A stretch of 64,000 nucleotides of DNA, from NCBI GenBank assembly GCA_946553045.1, contig CAMNRO010000005.1:1-64000 (forward strand), given 5' to 3'. The stretch's first letter is position 1, and each line of letters opens with the position of its first letter. Source of the stretch: an uncultured Porphyromonadaceae bacterium. Lineage in GTDB: Bacteria; Bacteroidota; Bacteroidia; Bacteroidales; Muribaculaceae. The translations under genes and the position numbers were made by a program. The notes beneath the pieces were generated by a model. The model ran no database searches. It was not told the origin of the DNA and saw only the letters and a list, made by a program, of their open reading frames with translations. Below, piece by piece: positions 8,963-17,589 of the stretch.

Positions 8963-9766
8963 ATGACAAAAATCACCGTACAGAATAACGAAGTCAATAT
9001 CATAAAAGTAAATGGGGAAGACTATATCTGCCTGACGGATATGTTGCGTGCCAAAGACGGGGATTTTTTCATAACCGATTGGCTGCGCAACCGCAATACG
9101 CTTGAATATATCGGTATTTGGGAGAAAGTATATAATCCCGATTTTAATTATGGCGAATTCGCCATAATTAAAAATCAGTCCGGTCTCAATAGTTTCAAGA
9201 TAAGTGTCAAGGAATTTGTGGCGAGGACAAATGCGATTAGTGTTCAGGCAAAGGCTGGTAGATATGGCGGCACATACGCTCACAAGGACATCGCCTTTGA
9301 GTTTGCGATGTGGATAAGTCCTGAGTTCAAGATTTACATAGTAAAAGAGTTTCAACGGCTTAAAACAGAGGAACAACAGCAGCTGGGATGGTCGGCGAAG
9401 CGTGAACTGTCGAAAATAAATTACCGCATACATACCGATGCGATAAAGCAGAATCTTATTCCTGCAGAGATTACTTCGGCTCAGGCGAGCATAATCTATG
9501 CTAATGAAGCCGATGTGCTGAATGTAGCTATGTTCGGTGTGACGGCAAAGCAATGGAGGGAGGCTAACCCTGATCTGAAAGGCAATATACGCGATTATGC
9601 TACTGTCAATGAGCTTATCTGTCTGTCTAATATGGAAAACATCAATGCTGTTTTTATTGAGCAGGGTATGACGCAGACCGAGCGGCTTGTGAAACTGAAT
9701 CAAATAGCCATTCATCAGATGCGCGTGCTGGAGAATGATTGTAGTGACCGTAAATTTTTGAAATAA
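8963..9766 (+). CDS. KilA-N domain DNA-binding protein
   Basis: 267 residues. The N-terminal half fits the KilA-N fold (ICLTDMLRAKDGDFFITDWLRNR near residues 21-45, then NPDFNYGEFAIIK, FKISVKEFVARTNAISV, and GGTYAHKDIAFEFAMWISPEFK). The C-terminal half is helical with no recognised domain. KilA-N is typical of phage and large DNA viruses but is also found as single chromosomal genes in Bacteroidales. No phage genes flank it. It is clearly more AT-rich than its neighbours, which suggests transfer. A perfect 32-bp palindrome lies inside the coding sequence at 9142-9173. DNA binding is inferred from the domain; target unknown. Confidence 0.88.
   Translation: MTKITVQNNEVNIIKVNGEDYICLTDMLRAKDGDFFITDWLRNRNTLEYIGIWEKVYNPDFNYGEFAIIKNQSGLNSFKISVKEFVARTNAISVQAKAGRYGGTYAHKDIAFEFAMWISPEFKIYIVKEFQRLKTEEQQQLGWSAKRELSKINYRIHTDAIKQNLIPAEITSAQASIIYANEADVLNVAMFGVTAKQWREANPDLKGNIRDYATVNELICLSNMENINAVFIEQGMTQTERLVKLNQIAIHQMRVLENDCSDRKFLK
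9142..9173. repeat. Perfect 32-bp palindrome inside the KilA-N gene
   Basis: Sixteen bases on each side of the centre (9157/9158, GAA|TTC) are exact reverse complements with no loop; the core is TTATGGCGAATTCGCCATAA. It encodes the conserved NYGEFAI part of the protein. It could extrude as a cruciform, fold in mRNA, or be an operator bound by a dimer. Confidence 0.9.
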
Positions 9767-9826
9767 AACCATCTTTTCGGTTATCCGACGCCAAACCCTG
9801 GATTTTGTGCATCTGGCAGAGGATAC

Positions 9827-9864
9827 AAAAAGCCGTTTCTGCTGTGCGTCAGAAACGGCTTTTT
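9827..9864. terminator. Bidirectional terminator after KilA-N
   Basis: A perfect 15-bp stem (AAAAAGCCGTTTCTG / CAGAAACGGCTTTTT), 8-nt loop, T tract on both strands. It can end KilA-N transcription rightward and a possible small transcript leftward. Confidence 0.85.
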
Positions 9865-9885
9865 TACCTTAGCGAGATTGGAATC

Positions 9886-9963
9886 CTAAAAACAATCCTT
9901 ATCCAAAATCATAAATAACCAATCTTGCGATTGACTTGCCTCTCCGGCAAGTATTAATACCAT
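9886..9963 (-). CDS. Possible 25-residue small ORF / small RNA region
   Basis: A minus-strand ORF starts MVLILAGEAS and ends DWLFMILDKDCF. It lies 26 bases below a minus-strand TATCTTTG box (9989-9996) and before the bidirectional terminator, so a transcript of about 150 nt is possible. A hairpin (ACTTGCC/GGCAAGT) overlaps the coding part. I recognise no family. It could equally be a non-coding RNA or chance. Confidence 0.25.
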   Translation of the reverse strand: MVLILAGEASQSQDWLFMILDKDCF

Positions 9964-9988
9964 ATACCTTAATCCATTTTTGATATTG

Positions 9989-9996
9989 CAAAGATA
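9989..9996 (-). promoter_or_regulatory. Minus-strand -7 box (TATCTTTG)
   Basis: Perfect TAnnTTTG match on the minus strand with no recognised gene directly downstream except the short ORF at 9886-9963. A TTTG is present 12 bp upstream, closer than usual. Confidence 0.4.
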
Positions 9997-10144
9997 GTGC
10001 ATGTGGTCCAAAGCTATGTAGCAGCTGTGCGCCACAATTGTACACAAACACAATTGATACAAATTTGGCGCAAATGAATACAAATAGCCAGCCAGGTGTG
10101 GCACTTTAACATACACGTCAAGTGTAAAAACGACTTTTAATTGC

Positions 10145-10152
10145 TAAATTTG
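10145..10152 (+). promoter_or_regulatory. -7 box (TAAATTTG) for the hybrid histidine kinase
   Basis: TAAATTTG matches TAnnTTTG and lies 27 bases upstream of the ATG at 10180. This also argues against a TTG start at 10141, which would lie in the promoter. Confidence 0.6.
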
Positions 10153-10179
10153 CAAAGCAAACTTGAATCTGTGCCGCAT

Positions 10180-13100
10180 ATGAAGCAATTAGATAATTTA
10201 AGATATGTTTTTTTGATTGTATGTGCCCTTTTAGGCATTCGCGCCGCCGCATACAACATAAGGCAGACATCAAATTCCGAAGGCCTTTCAAGCAGTGCCG
10301 TTCTTGCCATGGCGCAGGACTCCGACGGGTTCCTGTGGCTCGGTACGCTCGATGGTATAAATATCACCGACGGCTCCACTACGGTGCCGTTTTCGGTGCA
10401 GTACCCCGGAGTGTCGCTGTCGGGAAATCTTATTGAAAGCATAATGTCGGCGCCCGGTGCCGACATGTGGATACGGACCAATCACGGTCTCGACCGCTTC
10501 AATACCACCACACAGGCTCTGGCGTCGTATCCGCAGTTTAACGGCCAGGAACGCATGTGTCTCGACCGCGAGGGCAATATATATGTTCTCGGCACCGACA
10601 GCCGCCTCCATTATCTTCCGGTTTCGTCTACCGACGATTTCATAGAGATAAAGGCCGACAGCGTGTCGTACGATTCGGCCGTGTTTATGGAGAAAGATAG
10701 CGATAGCCTCATATTTTTCGGCCCTGACGGCGTTGTGGCTTATAATCTGGAGCTCGAGGGCGACTCACCGGCCCTTGCCGGACGTAGGGTTATCTCTCCC
10801 GAGGGTGTGGCGGTGGCGCACAACGATATTGACGGCGCTCTCGCTGTCGGTACCGACGGCATGCTCCGGCACGTGGCCTTCGACGGCACTGTGACCAATC
10901 TTTTCAGTCTTAAGGCCCAGATAGAGCGCCGTGGCGTCGTTTCCGACCTTATACGCGATTCCCGTGGCGATATTTACGTGTCGTTCGAATCGAACGGTGT
11001 GATACGCGCCCGCAAAACCCAGATCGGCACCTACCGTCTGGCCGACATAGGCATTAAAGCGGGTGTGTTCTGCCTCGAAAAATCGTCGACACAGCCCGTC
11101 GTATGGATTGGCTCCGACTGCCAGGGGCTATATGCGTGCTACGACAGTCCGTATATGATACGTTCGTATGATTTCTCCTTCTTCGACAAAAAAATAAACC
11201 ACCCTATCCGCGCCCTGTATCTCGACGACAGCCATAACCTCTGGATTGGCACCAAAGGCGGGGGCATTCTGCGTATGGGAGGCTTCAGCGGCAACATGAC
11301 AGAGCCTGGCCAGATGGAGCTTTACACAAGCTCCAACAGTGCGCTCGACAACAACTCGGTCTTCGCCTTCGCTGGCAGCTCGCGCCCTGTGCTGTGGGTG
11401 GCGACAGATGCCGGTGTGAACTATTACAGCTATAAGGACAATAAGCTGGTGTCGTGCGAGGCCGACCCCGCGCTGAAATTCATTCACGGCATATACGAGG
11501 AGAATGATTCGACGCTGTGGCTTTCTACCGTAGGCAACGGTGTGGTGCGCTGCCGCATTTCGGGAGCCCCCACGAGCCCGCATATCGATGTTGTGAAGGT
11601 CTATGAGGTCGACGGCGGCAACCGCACATCGAATTTCTTCTTCGACATGGCCGCCGACACCCAGGGCAAGCTGCTGTTCGCCAACCGCGGTCTGGGCGCT
11701 TTCGTAATCGAGGGCGACTCGCTGGTACATGTGCCCCTTGCCGGCAATTACGATACAAAATCGGTTCTCGATGTCTTTTCTGTAATCAACGAGGACGCCG
11801 CCAAATGGCTCGGCACCGGCCACGGTCTGCTCAAGGTCGCAGACAGCGGCGAGCGTCTGTTCTTCGGTCTTGAAAACGGATTCATCAACAATACAATCCA
11901 CGACATGCTCAGCGACAGCGAGGGTAAACTCTGGATTTCGACCAACAACGGTCTTTACCGCTTCGACCCCCAGTCGGAGAAAACACAGGTGTTCGCACGT
12001 CAGGACGGCGTGAATGTCACCGAATTCAGCGACGGAGCAGCCTTCAACACCGGCTCCATGCTCATCTTCGGCGGTATCGACGGTCTTGTCACAGTTTCCA
12101 AAACGCCGGGCTTCACGGCCCCGCAGCCCTATCGCCCGTTGATTTCGCTCCAGAGACTGGCTATATCGGGCGAAAATGTAAATCCGACCGGATATCTCAA
12201 GACCGAAAACAACTGCACGAAACTCAGTCTCGCTCCCGAACAGAACCATTTCGCCGTCACATTCGCTATCCCCGATTTCCTCAATCCGCTCGATTATAAT
12301 TATCTCTACACTCTCGACGGTCGCGAATGGATTAACAACGGCTCGAACGGTACGATTTCGTTCAACGAAATGAGCTACGGCAAGTATAATCTTCGTGTGA
12401 AATACGTCAACCGTATCACAGGCATCGAGGGCGAGCCTTACCGGCTTGAGATAAACATCAGGGCGCCGTGGTATCTCACCGATTATGCCAAGGCAGCATA
12501 TATCCTCCTGCTGCTCGCCACAGTCGGCGGCCTTGTATTCTTCTATATATGGCGTCAGCGCCGCAAGCGTGCCGAAGAGCTGTCTATCATCGAGCACCAG
12601 CACCGCGAGGAAGTCTACGAAGAAAAACTCCGATTCTTCACCAACATCACGCATGAGTTCTGCACCCCGCTGACGCTTATCTACGGCCCCTGCGAGCGCA
12701 TAATGTCGTATGAAGGCACCGACGACTACATCAAGAAATATATCGGCCTGGTGCGCACAAACGTGGAGCGCCTCAACACCCTCATTCAGGAGCTTATCGA
12801 CTTCAGACGCATAGAGACCGGCCACAAGATTCTCAAGATTCGGCCGGTGAACATCAGCGACCTCTGCGACGAGACCGTAGCCACTTTCTCGGACCTTGCC
12901 GAGCGCAACAACATCGATTTCAATGCCGATATTCAGCGCGCCGTGACCTGGAACACCGATTTCAGCTCGCTCCGCAAGATTCTCAACAATCTAATATCCA
13001 ACGCATTCAAATATACGCCCGTCGGAGGCGGCATCAAGGTCGAGGTCCGCGTCGAGGGCGAGAGACTCCTTGTGTCGGTATATAATACCGGCAAGGGTAT

Positions 13101-14211
13101 AGCCGAGAAAGACCGCGAGCGCATATTCAACCGCTACAGCGTGCTCGACAATGTGGAGGAAAATGCTGTCAAGGGCCTATCCACCCGCAACGGCCTCGGC
13201 ATGGCAATCTGCCACAGCATGGTCAAGATGCTCCACGGCCACATCGCCATCGAGAGCGAGGTCGGCAGCTACGCGCGCTTTATCGTCACTCTGCCCATGC
13301 TCGAGACCGATGTAAAAGAAGAGACGCACGCCATTCACGACGACAAGGCTTTGACTCCGGCCTCCGGCGATGAGCAACAGCGCCAGGAGGCCTCGGCAGA
13401 GCAGGAAACGGCGCCCGTGGAGGTCGACAAGAGCAAGAGCACGGTGCTTGTCATCGACGATAATGTCGAAATTCTGTCGCTGCTCAGCGACAGCCTCTCC
13501 GACTATAGGGTGCGCACCGCCAAATCGGCTCAGGAAGGCCTCGACCTGCTCAAGAAAGAGACGCCCGATGTCATTATCACCGATGTGATGATGCCTGGTA
13601 CCGATGGCCTCACCTTCGCACGCCAGATAAAGGCAAACCGGCATACCATGCACCTGCCTCTGATTATCCTCTCGGCAAAGACAAGCAACGAGGAAAAAGT
13701 GGAGGGTATCGTGTCGGGTGCCGACGTGTTTATCGGCAAGCCCTTCAGCGTCAAATATCTGCGTGCTGTTGTGGCGCGTCTGCTCGAGAGCCGCAATACT
13801 CTCCGCGAGTACTACAACTCGTCGGCCAGCGCATATGAATATACCGACGGACACCTTCTCGACCGCGACGACAAGGACTTCCTCGGCCGTGTGGTCGAAT
13901 ATATCGACAACCACATCGACGACGACCTCTCGCCCGACCAGCTCGCCGCCGGACTCCAGATGAGCCTCCGCAATCTATACCGCAAGTTCAAGGAGCTCAA
14001 CCAGCCTACGCCAAACGATTTCATCAAGAACCACCGAATCACATACGCGGCCAAGCTGCTGCTCACAACATCGTTTACCGTGCAGGAAATCATATACCGC
14101 ACCGGTTTCTCGAACCGCTCGCACTTCTATAAGGAGTTCGACAAGCGCTTCGGCATGACGCCCAAGGACTACCGCCAGTCCAACAAGAAGCGCGACGCCT
14201 CCTTCGAATAG
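10180..14211 (+). CDS. Hybrid two-component system sensor kinase/response regulator (HTCS)
   Basis: About 1343 residues. Order: N-terminal membrane segment or signal (FLIVCALLGIRAAA), two seven-bladed-type propeller domains of reg_prop repeats (WLGTLDGI, LWIGTKGGGI, LWISTNNGLYRFD), Y_Y_Y domain, a membrane helix near 770-790, HisKA with phospho-His near 825 (FFTNITHEFCTPLTLI), HATPase (NNLISNAFKYTP; RNGLGMAI), REC with phospho-Asp near 1135 (VIITDVMMPG), and a C-terminal AraC-type HTH. The periplasmic part binds a glycan fragment and the AraC part activates degradation genes. HTCSs usually sit beside susC/susD pairs; none is in this window, so the target may be the GH genes upstream or a distant locus. 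Confidence 0.95.
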   Translation: MKQLDNLRYVFLIVCALLGIRAAAYNIRQTSNSEGLSSSAVLAMAQDSDGFLWLGTLDGINITDGSTTVPFSVQYPGVSLSGNLIESIMSAPGADMWIRTNHGLDRFNTTTQALASYPQFNGQERMCLDREGNIYVLGTDSRLHYLPVSSTDDFIEIKADSVSYDSAVFMEKDSDSLIFFGPDGVVAYNLELEGDSPALAGRRVISPEGVAVAHNDIDGALAVGTDGMLRHVAFDGTVTNLFSLKAQIERRGVVSDLIRDSRGDIYVSFESNGVIRARKTQIGTYRLADIGIKAGVFCLEKSSTQPVVWIGSDCQGLYACYDSPYMIRSYDFSFFDKKINHPIRALYLDDSHNLWIGTKGGGILRMGGFSGNMTEPGQMELYTSSNSALDNNSVFAFAGSSRPVLWVATDAGVNYYSYKDNKLVSCEADPALKFIHGIYEENDSTLWLSTVGNGVVRCRISGAPTSPHIDVVKVYEVDGGNRTSNFFFDMAADTQGKLLFANRGLGAFVIEGDSLVHVPLAGNYDTKSVLDVFSVINEDAAKWLGTGHGLLKVADSGERLFFGLENGFINNTIHDMLSDSEGKLWISTNNGLYRFDPQSEKTQVFARQDGVNVTEFSDGAAFNTGSMLIFGGIDGLVTVSKTPGFTAPQPYRPLISLQRLAISGENVNPTGYLKTENNCTKLSLAPEQNHFAVTFAIPDFLNPLDYNYLYTLDGREWINNGSNGTISFNEMSYGKYNLRVKYVNRITGIEGEPYRLEINIRAPWYLTDYAKAAYILLLLATVGGLVFFYIWRQRRKRAEELSIIEHQHREEVYEEKLRFFTNITHEFCTPLTLIYGPCERIMSYEGTDDYIKKYIGLVRTNVERLNTLIQELIDFRRIETGHKILKIRPVNISDLCDETVATFSDLAERNNIDFNADIQRAVTWNTDFSSLRKILNNLISNAFKYTPVGGGIKVEVRVEGERLLVSVYNTGKGIAEKDRERIFNRYSVLDNVEENAVKGLSTRNGLGMAICHSMVKMLHGHIAIESEVGSYARFIVTLPMLETDVKEETHAIHDDKALTPASGDEQQRQEASAEQETAPVEVDKSKSTVLVIDDNVEILSLLSDSLSDYRVRTAKSAQEGLDLLKKETPDVIITDVMMPGTDGLTFARQIKANRHTMHLPLIILSAKTSNEEKVEGIVSGADVFIGKPFSVKYLRAVVARLLESRNTLREYYNSSASAYEYTDGHLLDRDDKDFLGRVVEYIDNHIDDDLSPDQLAAGLQMSLRNLYRKFKELNQPTPNDFIKNHRITYAAKLLLTTSFTVQEIIYRTGFSNRSHFYKEFDKRFGMTPKDYRQSNKKRDASFE

Positions 14212-14231
14212 CGGCCTTTCGTGGCCATAAA

Positions 14232-14267
14232 ACAGCAGCGGACAAGCCTGAGCCTGTCCGCTGCTGT
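14232..14267. terminator. Terminator between HTCS and pdxA (convergent)
   Basis: A perfect 13-bp stem (ACAGCAGCGGACA / TGTCCGCTGCTGT) with a 10-nt loop, 20 bases after the HTCS stop and 28 bases from the end of pdxA. No strong T run on the plus strand. Confidence 0.7.
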
Positions 14268-14295
14268 CATAATATAAATATCTATATACTCTTAC

Positions 14296-15396
14296 TTATA
14301 CGTTTTCCTTGGGCTTGCCGGGGGCTTCCTTGCGCTCTTTTTCGGGGCTCTGCCGGCGCAGGGGGCGGCGGTAGGCTTCGGCGTGGCGGCCACGGTTGCG
14401 GTAAATGTCGAGGGCCATGTAGATTGCGCTGCGCATGGACTCGGCCGAGGCTTCGCCCTTGCCGGCGATGTCGTAGCCGGTGCCGTGGTCGGGCGAGGTG
14501 CGCACGAATGGCAGTCCGGCGGTGAAATTCACGCCCTGATCCATTGCCAATGTCTTGAATGGAGCGAGGCCCTGGTCGTGGTACATTGCCAGGACGCCGT
14601 CGAAGGCGCGGTAGCTCTCGCTGCCGAAGAATCCGTCGGAGGCATAGGGGCCGAAAGCAAGTATTCTCTCGGCCTGAGCCTCGGCTATGGCCGGTATTAT
14701 GGTTTCTTCCTCTTCCTTGCCCAGGAGGCCGTGTTCGCCCGAGTGAGGATTGAGCGACAGAACGGCTATGCGCGGGTTCTGTATGCCGAAATCGCGGCGC
14801 AGCGACATGTCGAAGTCCTTGATTTTGTCTGTAATCAGCTCTTTTGTGAGGGCTCCGGGTACTTCTGCTATAGGCATGTGGGAGGTTGCGAGCGCTACGC
14901 GCAGATAGTCGGTGCACAGCACCATCAGCGCCTTAGCTTCGGCATTGTCCTCGCCCGCAAGCGCAGTCTGCAGATACTCTGTGTGGCCCGGGAACTTGAA
15001 CTCGTCGCTCTGTATCGAATGCTTGTCGATAGGAGCGGTCACGAGCACGTCGATGTCGCCGTTGCGGAGGTCGGCCACAGCCGTCTCGAGGGCTGCCAGA
15101 GCGGCTGCCCCCGCAGCCGGAGATGCCGTGCCGGGCTCGATTTTGAGGTCTTCGCCGACCACGTTGACGATGTTGAATACGCCGTCGCGGGCGTCGGCGG
15201 CACTGTCTATGCGGGTAAACTGTACCTGAGGCAGCTCCATGGCCTTGCGGTAGAAGGAGGCCGCCTTTGCCGAGCCGTAGACCACAACGGTGCACAAATC
15301 GGCTATGCGGTTGTCCTCGAGAGTCTTGAGGATTACCTCGTAGCCTATGCCGTTGGTGTCGCCGTGGGTGATACCCACCTTTATCTTGTTGCTCAT
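14296..15396 (-). CDS. pdxA: 4-hydroxythreonine-4-phosphate dehydrogenase
   Basis: 366 residues. NAD-dependent oxidation and decarboxylation of 4-phosphohydroxy-L-threonine in the DXP-dependent pathway to pyridoxal phosphate; cytosolic. The family start GITHGDTNGIGYEVILKTL is intact, followed by VTAPIDKHSI and the metal/substrate region near MYHDQGLAPFKTLA and VRTSPDHGTGYDIAGKG. The C-terminal tail after residue 340 is basic and low in complexity (RRPLRRQSPEKERKEAP) and longer than in E. coli PdxA. Its leader is one of the short-unit arrays, which fills the whole gap to rlmN. Confidence 0.95.
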   Translation of the reverse strand: MSNKIKVGITHGDTNGIGYEVILKTLEDNRIADLCTVVVYGSAKAASFYRKAMELPQVQFTRIDSAADARDGVFNIVNVVGEDLKIEPGTASPAAGAAALAALETAVADLRNGDIDVLVTAPIDKHSIQSDEFKFPGHTEYLQTALAGEDNAEAKALMVLCTDYLRVALATSHMPIAEVPGALTKELITDKIKDFDMSLRRDFGIQNPRIAVLSLNPHSGEHGLLGKEEEETIIPAIAEAQAERILAFGPYASDGFFGSESYRAFDGVLAMYHDQGLAPFKTLAMDQGVNFTAGLPFVRTSPDHGTGYDIAGKGEASAESMRSAIYMALDIYRNRGRHAEAYRRPLRRQSPEKERKEAPGKPKENV

Positions 15397-15410
15397 TTGA
15401 AGTCGGGTTT

Positions 15411-15530
15411 GTGAAGTTGTTAAAGAGTTTAAGGTCTTTGAGGAGTTTAAAAATTTGAAAGAGTCAGCTTAACCGCCCAGCAGCCCGTCAGCCTGTCAGC
15501 CTGATAGCCCATCAGCCCAACCGCCTAATC
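15411..15530 (-). repeat. Intergenic short-unit array 2 (rlmN stop to pdxA leader)
   Basis: Read on the minus strand, octads of the GGCTGAC/GGCGGTTG type begin inside the last codons of rlmN (GGC GAT TAG GCGG) and supply its TAG stop. They run through GGCTGATG, GGCTATCA, GGCTGACA, GGCTGACG and GGCTGCTG. They then change to 9-base units of the TTTAAACTCC/TCAAAGACC type that end about 20 bases before the pdxA ATG. The two arms are only weakly complementary at this locus. Confidence 0.85.
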
Positions 15531-16544
15531 GCCCGCCTTGGCTTTGCCGGCAAGCATGCCGCATGCGGCCATGATGTCTTCGCCGCGGCTTGCGCGTATG
15601 GTAGCGGTGATTCCGGCCGCGTTGAGGCGGTCGCGGAAAGCCTCCATGGTGGCGGTGTCGCTGGGGCGCCCTTCGAAGCCGGGTGTGCGGTGGAAGCGTA
15701 TCAGATTCACGCGGGCGTCAGAACCGCGCAGCAGGCGCGCCAGGGCGTCGGCGTGCTTGTCGTCGTCGTTGAGGCCGGCGAACATTGTGTATTCCATCGA
15801 CAGACGGCGCTGGTGGGCGAAGTCGTGGGCTTTGAGCAGCGGCATTATCTCGCGGAGAGGGAAAGCCTTCTCGACGGGCATTATGCGCTCGCGTTCGCCC
15901 GCGAATGGAGTGTGGACGCTCAGCGCTATGTGCACCTGGGTGCGGTCCAGGAGCGTGCGGAGCCCCTTGGTGTTGCCGATGGTCGATACGGTGATACGGC
16001 GCGGGCTCCATGCCATACCCCATTTCGCGGTGAGAATGTCGATGGCGCCGAGGACGGCCTCGAGATTGTCGGTCGGCTCGCCCATGCCCATGAAGACGAT
16101 GTTGGTGAGCTTGTCGCTGTCCGGTATTGAGAGAATCTGGTTGATTATGGCGCCTGTGTCGAGATTGCCCTGGAAACCGCCCTGGCCCGTCATGCAGAAC
16201 TTGCAGCCCATGCGGCAACCGGCCTGGCTCGACACGCATAGTGTGGCACGCTCGCGGTCGGGGATATATACTGCCTCGATGTCGCGTCCTCCGACGCCTT
16301 CGAAGAGGTATTTGGCTGTGCCGTCGGTGCTTCTGGCCTCCATCTTGGGTGCCTCGCGGCCTACGGTATATGTCTTTTTAAGCTCTTCGCGGGCTTTTTT
16401 GGGGAGGTCGGTCATGGAGTCGATGTCGGCCACTCTTTTCTGATAGAGCCATGCTGCCATCTGCTTGGCCGCGAAAGGTCTCAGCCCCACAGAGGCAGCC
16501 ACTTCGCCGAGTTGTTCGGGATTAAGCCCTAATAGTTTCTTCAT
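15525..16544 (-). CDS. rlmN: 23S rRNA (adenine-2503-C2)/tRNA methyltransferase
   Basis: 339 residues. A radical SAM enzyme that methylates A2503 of 23S rRNA and A37 of some tRNAs. The cluster motif CxxxCxxC is Cys110, Cys114, Cys117 (CRMGCKFCMTG), and the methyl-carrying C-terminal Cys is Cys328 (IMAACGML). GMGEPTDN and HTPFAGERERIMP are also conserved family blocks. Its start codon overlaps the gpsA stop by one base (TGATG), so the two are translationally coupled. The stop TAG and the Asp codon before it belong to the first unit of array 2. Confidence 0.95.
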   Translation of the reverse strand: MKKLLGLNPEQLGEVAASVGLRPFAAKQMAAWLYQKRVADIDSMTDLPKKAREELKKTYTVGREAPKMEARSTDGTAKYLFEGVGGRDIEAVYIPDRERATLCVSSQAGCRMGCKFCMTGQGGFQGNLDTGAIINQILSIPDSDKLTNIVFMGMGEPTDNLEAVLGAIDILTAKWGMAWSPRRITVSTIGNTKGLRTLLDRTQVHIALSVHTPFAGERERIMPVEKAFPLREIMPLLKAHDFAHQRRLSMEYTMFAGLNDDDKHADALARLLRGSDARVNLIRFHRTPGFEGRPSDTATMEAFRDRLNAAGITATIRASRGEDIMAACGMLAGKAKAGD

Positions 16545-17548
16545 CAGTCGAATGTTTGAGCCATGGCATGCAGCGCCGCCTGTACGGGCATGCCCCGGTA
16601 GAGGATATTGTAAACATTGTCGAGTATAGGCATATCCACGCCGAAACGCTCGTTTATTTCGTGAATGCAGCGTGTGCCGTAGTAGCCTTCGGCGGTCTGG
16701 TTCATTTCCATACGGGCGTTGCGCACGGAGTATCCGCAGCCTATCATGGAGCCGAAGTTATGGTTTCGCGAGAAGCGCGAGTATGCCGTCACGAGGAGGT
16801 CGCCCAGATAGACGGAGTCGCATATGTTGCGCGGAGCCGGGCATGCCGCCTCGAGGAAACGCTCCATCTCGCGTATGGCGTTCGACACGAGAATGGCCGA
16901 GAAATTATCGCCCGTCTTGGTGCCGTGCACTATTCCTGCGGCGATGGCATATATGTTTTTCAGCACGGAGGCATATTCAATGCCGTCTACATCGGCCGAG
17001 CATATGGCGTGTGTGCGGCTGCTGCGCAGGCACGAGGCGAAAGCCTCGGCGGTCCCGGTATTTCGGCAGCCGACGGTGAGATACGACGGACGGTCGAGGG
17101 CCACCTCTTCGGCATGGCATGGGCCGCCTATCACGAGCATTTTGTTGCTGTCTACGCCGAAGCGGCGCACCATGAAGTCGGTTATGAGTTCGTTGGTCTG
17201 CGGCACCATGCCCTTGATGGCCGATACCACCGTCTTGCCGCTTATATCGGCGGTAATCTTGTCGATATGCTCGCTGAAATAGGGCGAAGGCATTACCATG
17301 AGCAGGGTGTCGGCTTCGGCGCATACCTTGTTGATGTCGCTCGAGAAGGCGATACGGTCCACGTCGAAATGGGCGTCGGTGAGGTAGGCCGGATTGTGGC
17401 CGAGCTGGCGGAATTCGGCTATGCGGTCGTCGCGCCGCATATACCACATTATCTCGGCGCGGTTCTTCAGCAGCAGTTTTGCCAGGGCCGTGGCCCAGCT
17501 TCCGCCGCCCATCACGGCTATCTTGCCCGGAAAAGAGATGTTGTCCAT
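16544..17548 (-). CDS. gpsA: NAD(P)-dependent glycerol-3-phosphate dehydrogenase
   Basis: 334 residues. Reduces dihydroxyacetone phosphate to sn-glycerol-3-phosphate for phospholipid synthesis. The dinucleotide motif GGGSWATALAKLL is at residues 15-27; the catalytic Lys lies in EYASVLKNIYAIAAGI near residue 190, and the substrate-binding block SRNHNFGSMIG follows. Length is normal. It lies between lysS and rlmN in the same direction; lysS-gpsA adjacency is common in Bacteroidales. A hairpin in the 110-base gap to lysS suggests partial uncoupling. Confidence 0.95.
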   Translation of the reverse strand: MDNISFPGKIAVMGGGSWATALAKLLLKNRAEIMWYMRRDDRIAEFRQLGHNPAYLTDAHFDVDRIAFSSDINKVCAEADTLLMVMPSPYFSEHIDKITADISGKTVVSAIKGMVPQTNELITDFMVRRFGVDSNKMLVIGGPCHAEEVALDRPSYLTVGCRNTGTAEAFASCLRSSRTHAICSADVDGIEYASVLKNIYAIAAGIVHGTKTGDNFSAILVSNAIREMERFLEAACPAPRNICDSVYLGDLLVTAYSRFSRNHNFGSMIGCGYSVRNARMEMNQTAEGYYGTRCIHEINERFGVDMPILDNVYNILYRGMPVQAALHAMAQTFD

Positions 17549-17589
17549 TTTAACAGATATTATTGAAACACCCTCTTGATAAAAGAGTC

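Larger units (their letters stand above)
9767..10179. other. 413-bp spacer between KilA-N and the hybrid kinase
   Basis: AT-rich non-coding stretch holding a bidirectional terminator (9827-9864), a small hairpin (9934-9952), a minus-strand -7 box (9989-9996) with a possible short transcript, and the kinase -7 box (10145-10152). I see no array and no other gene. Confidence 0.7.

Noticed and set aside
8948-9772. Minus-strand ORF of 274 codons opposite KilA-N
   Set aside because: No family resemblance and no promoter; the plus strand has the conserved KilA-N domain. It is a frame shadow.
9989-10116. 76-codon minus-strand ORF upstream of the hybrid kinase
   Set aside because: Its start lies upstream of the only -7 box on that strand and the product has no likeness to known proteins; only the last 25 codons would be transcribed.
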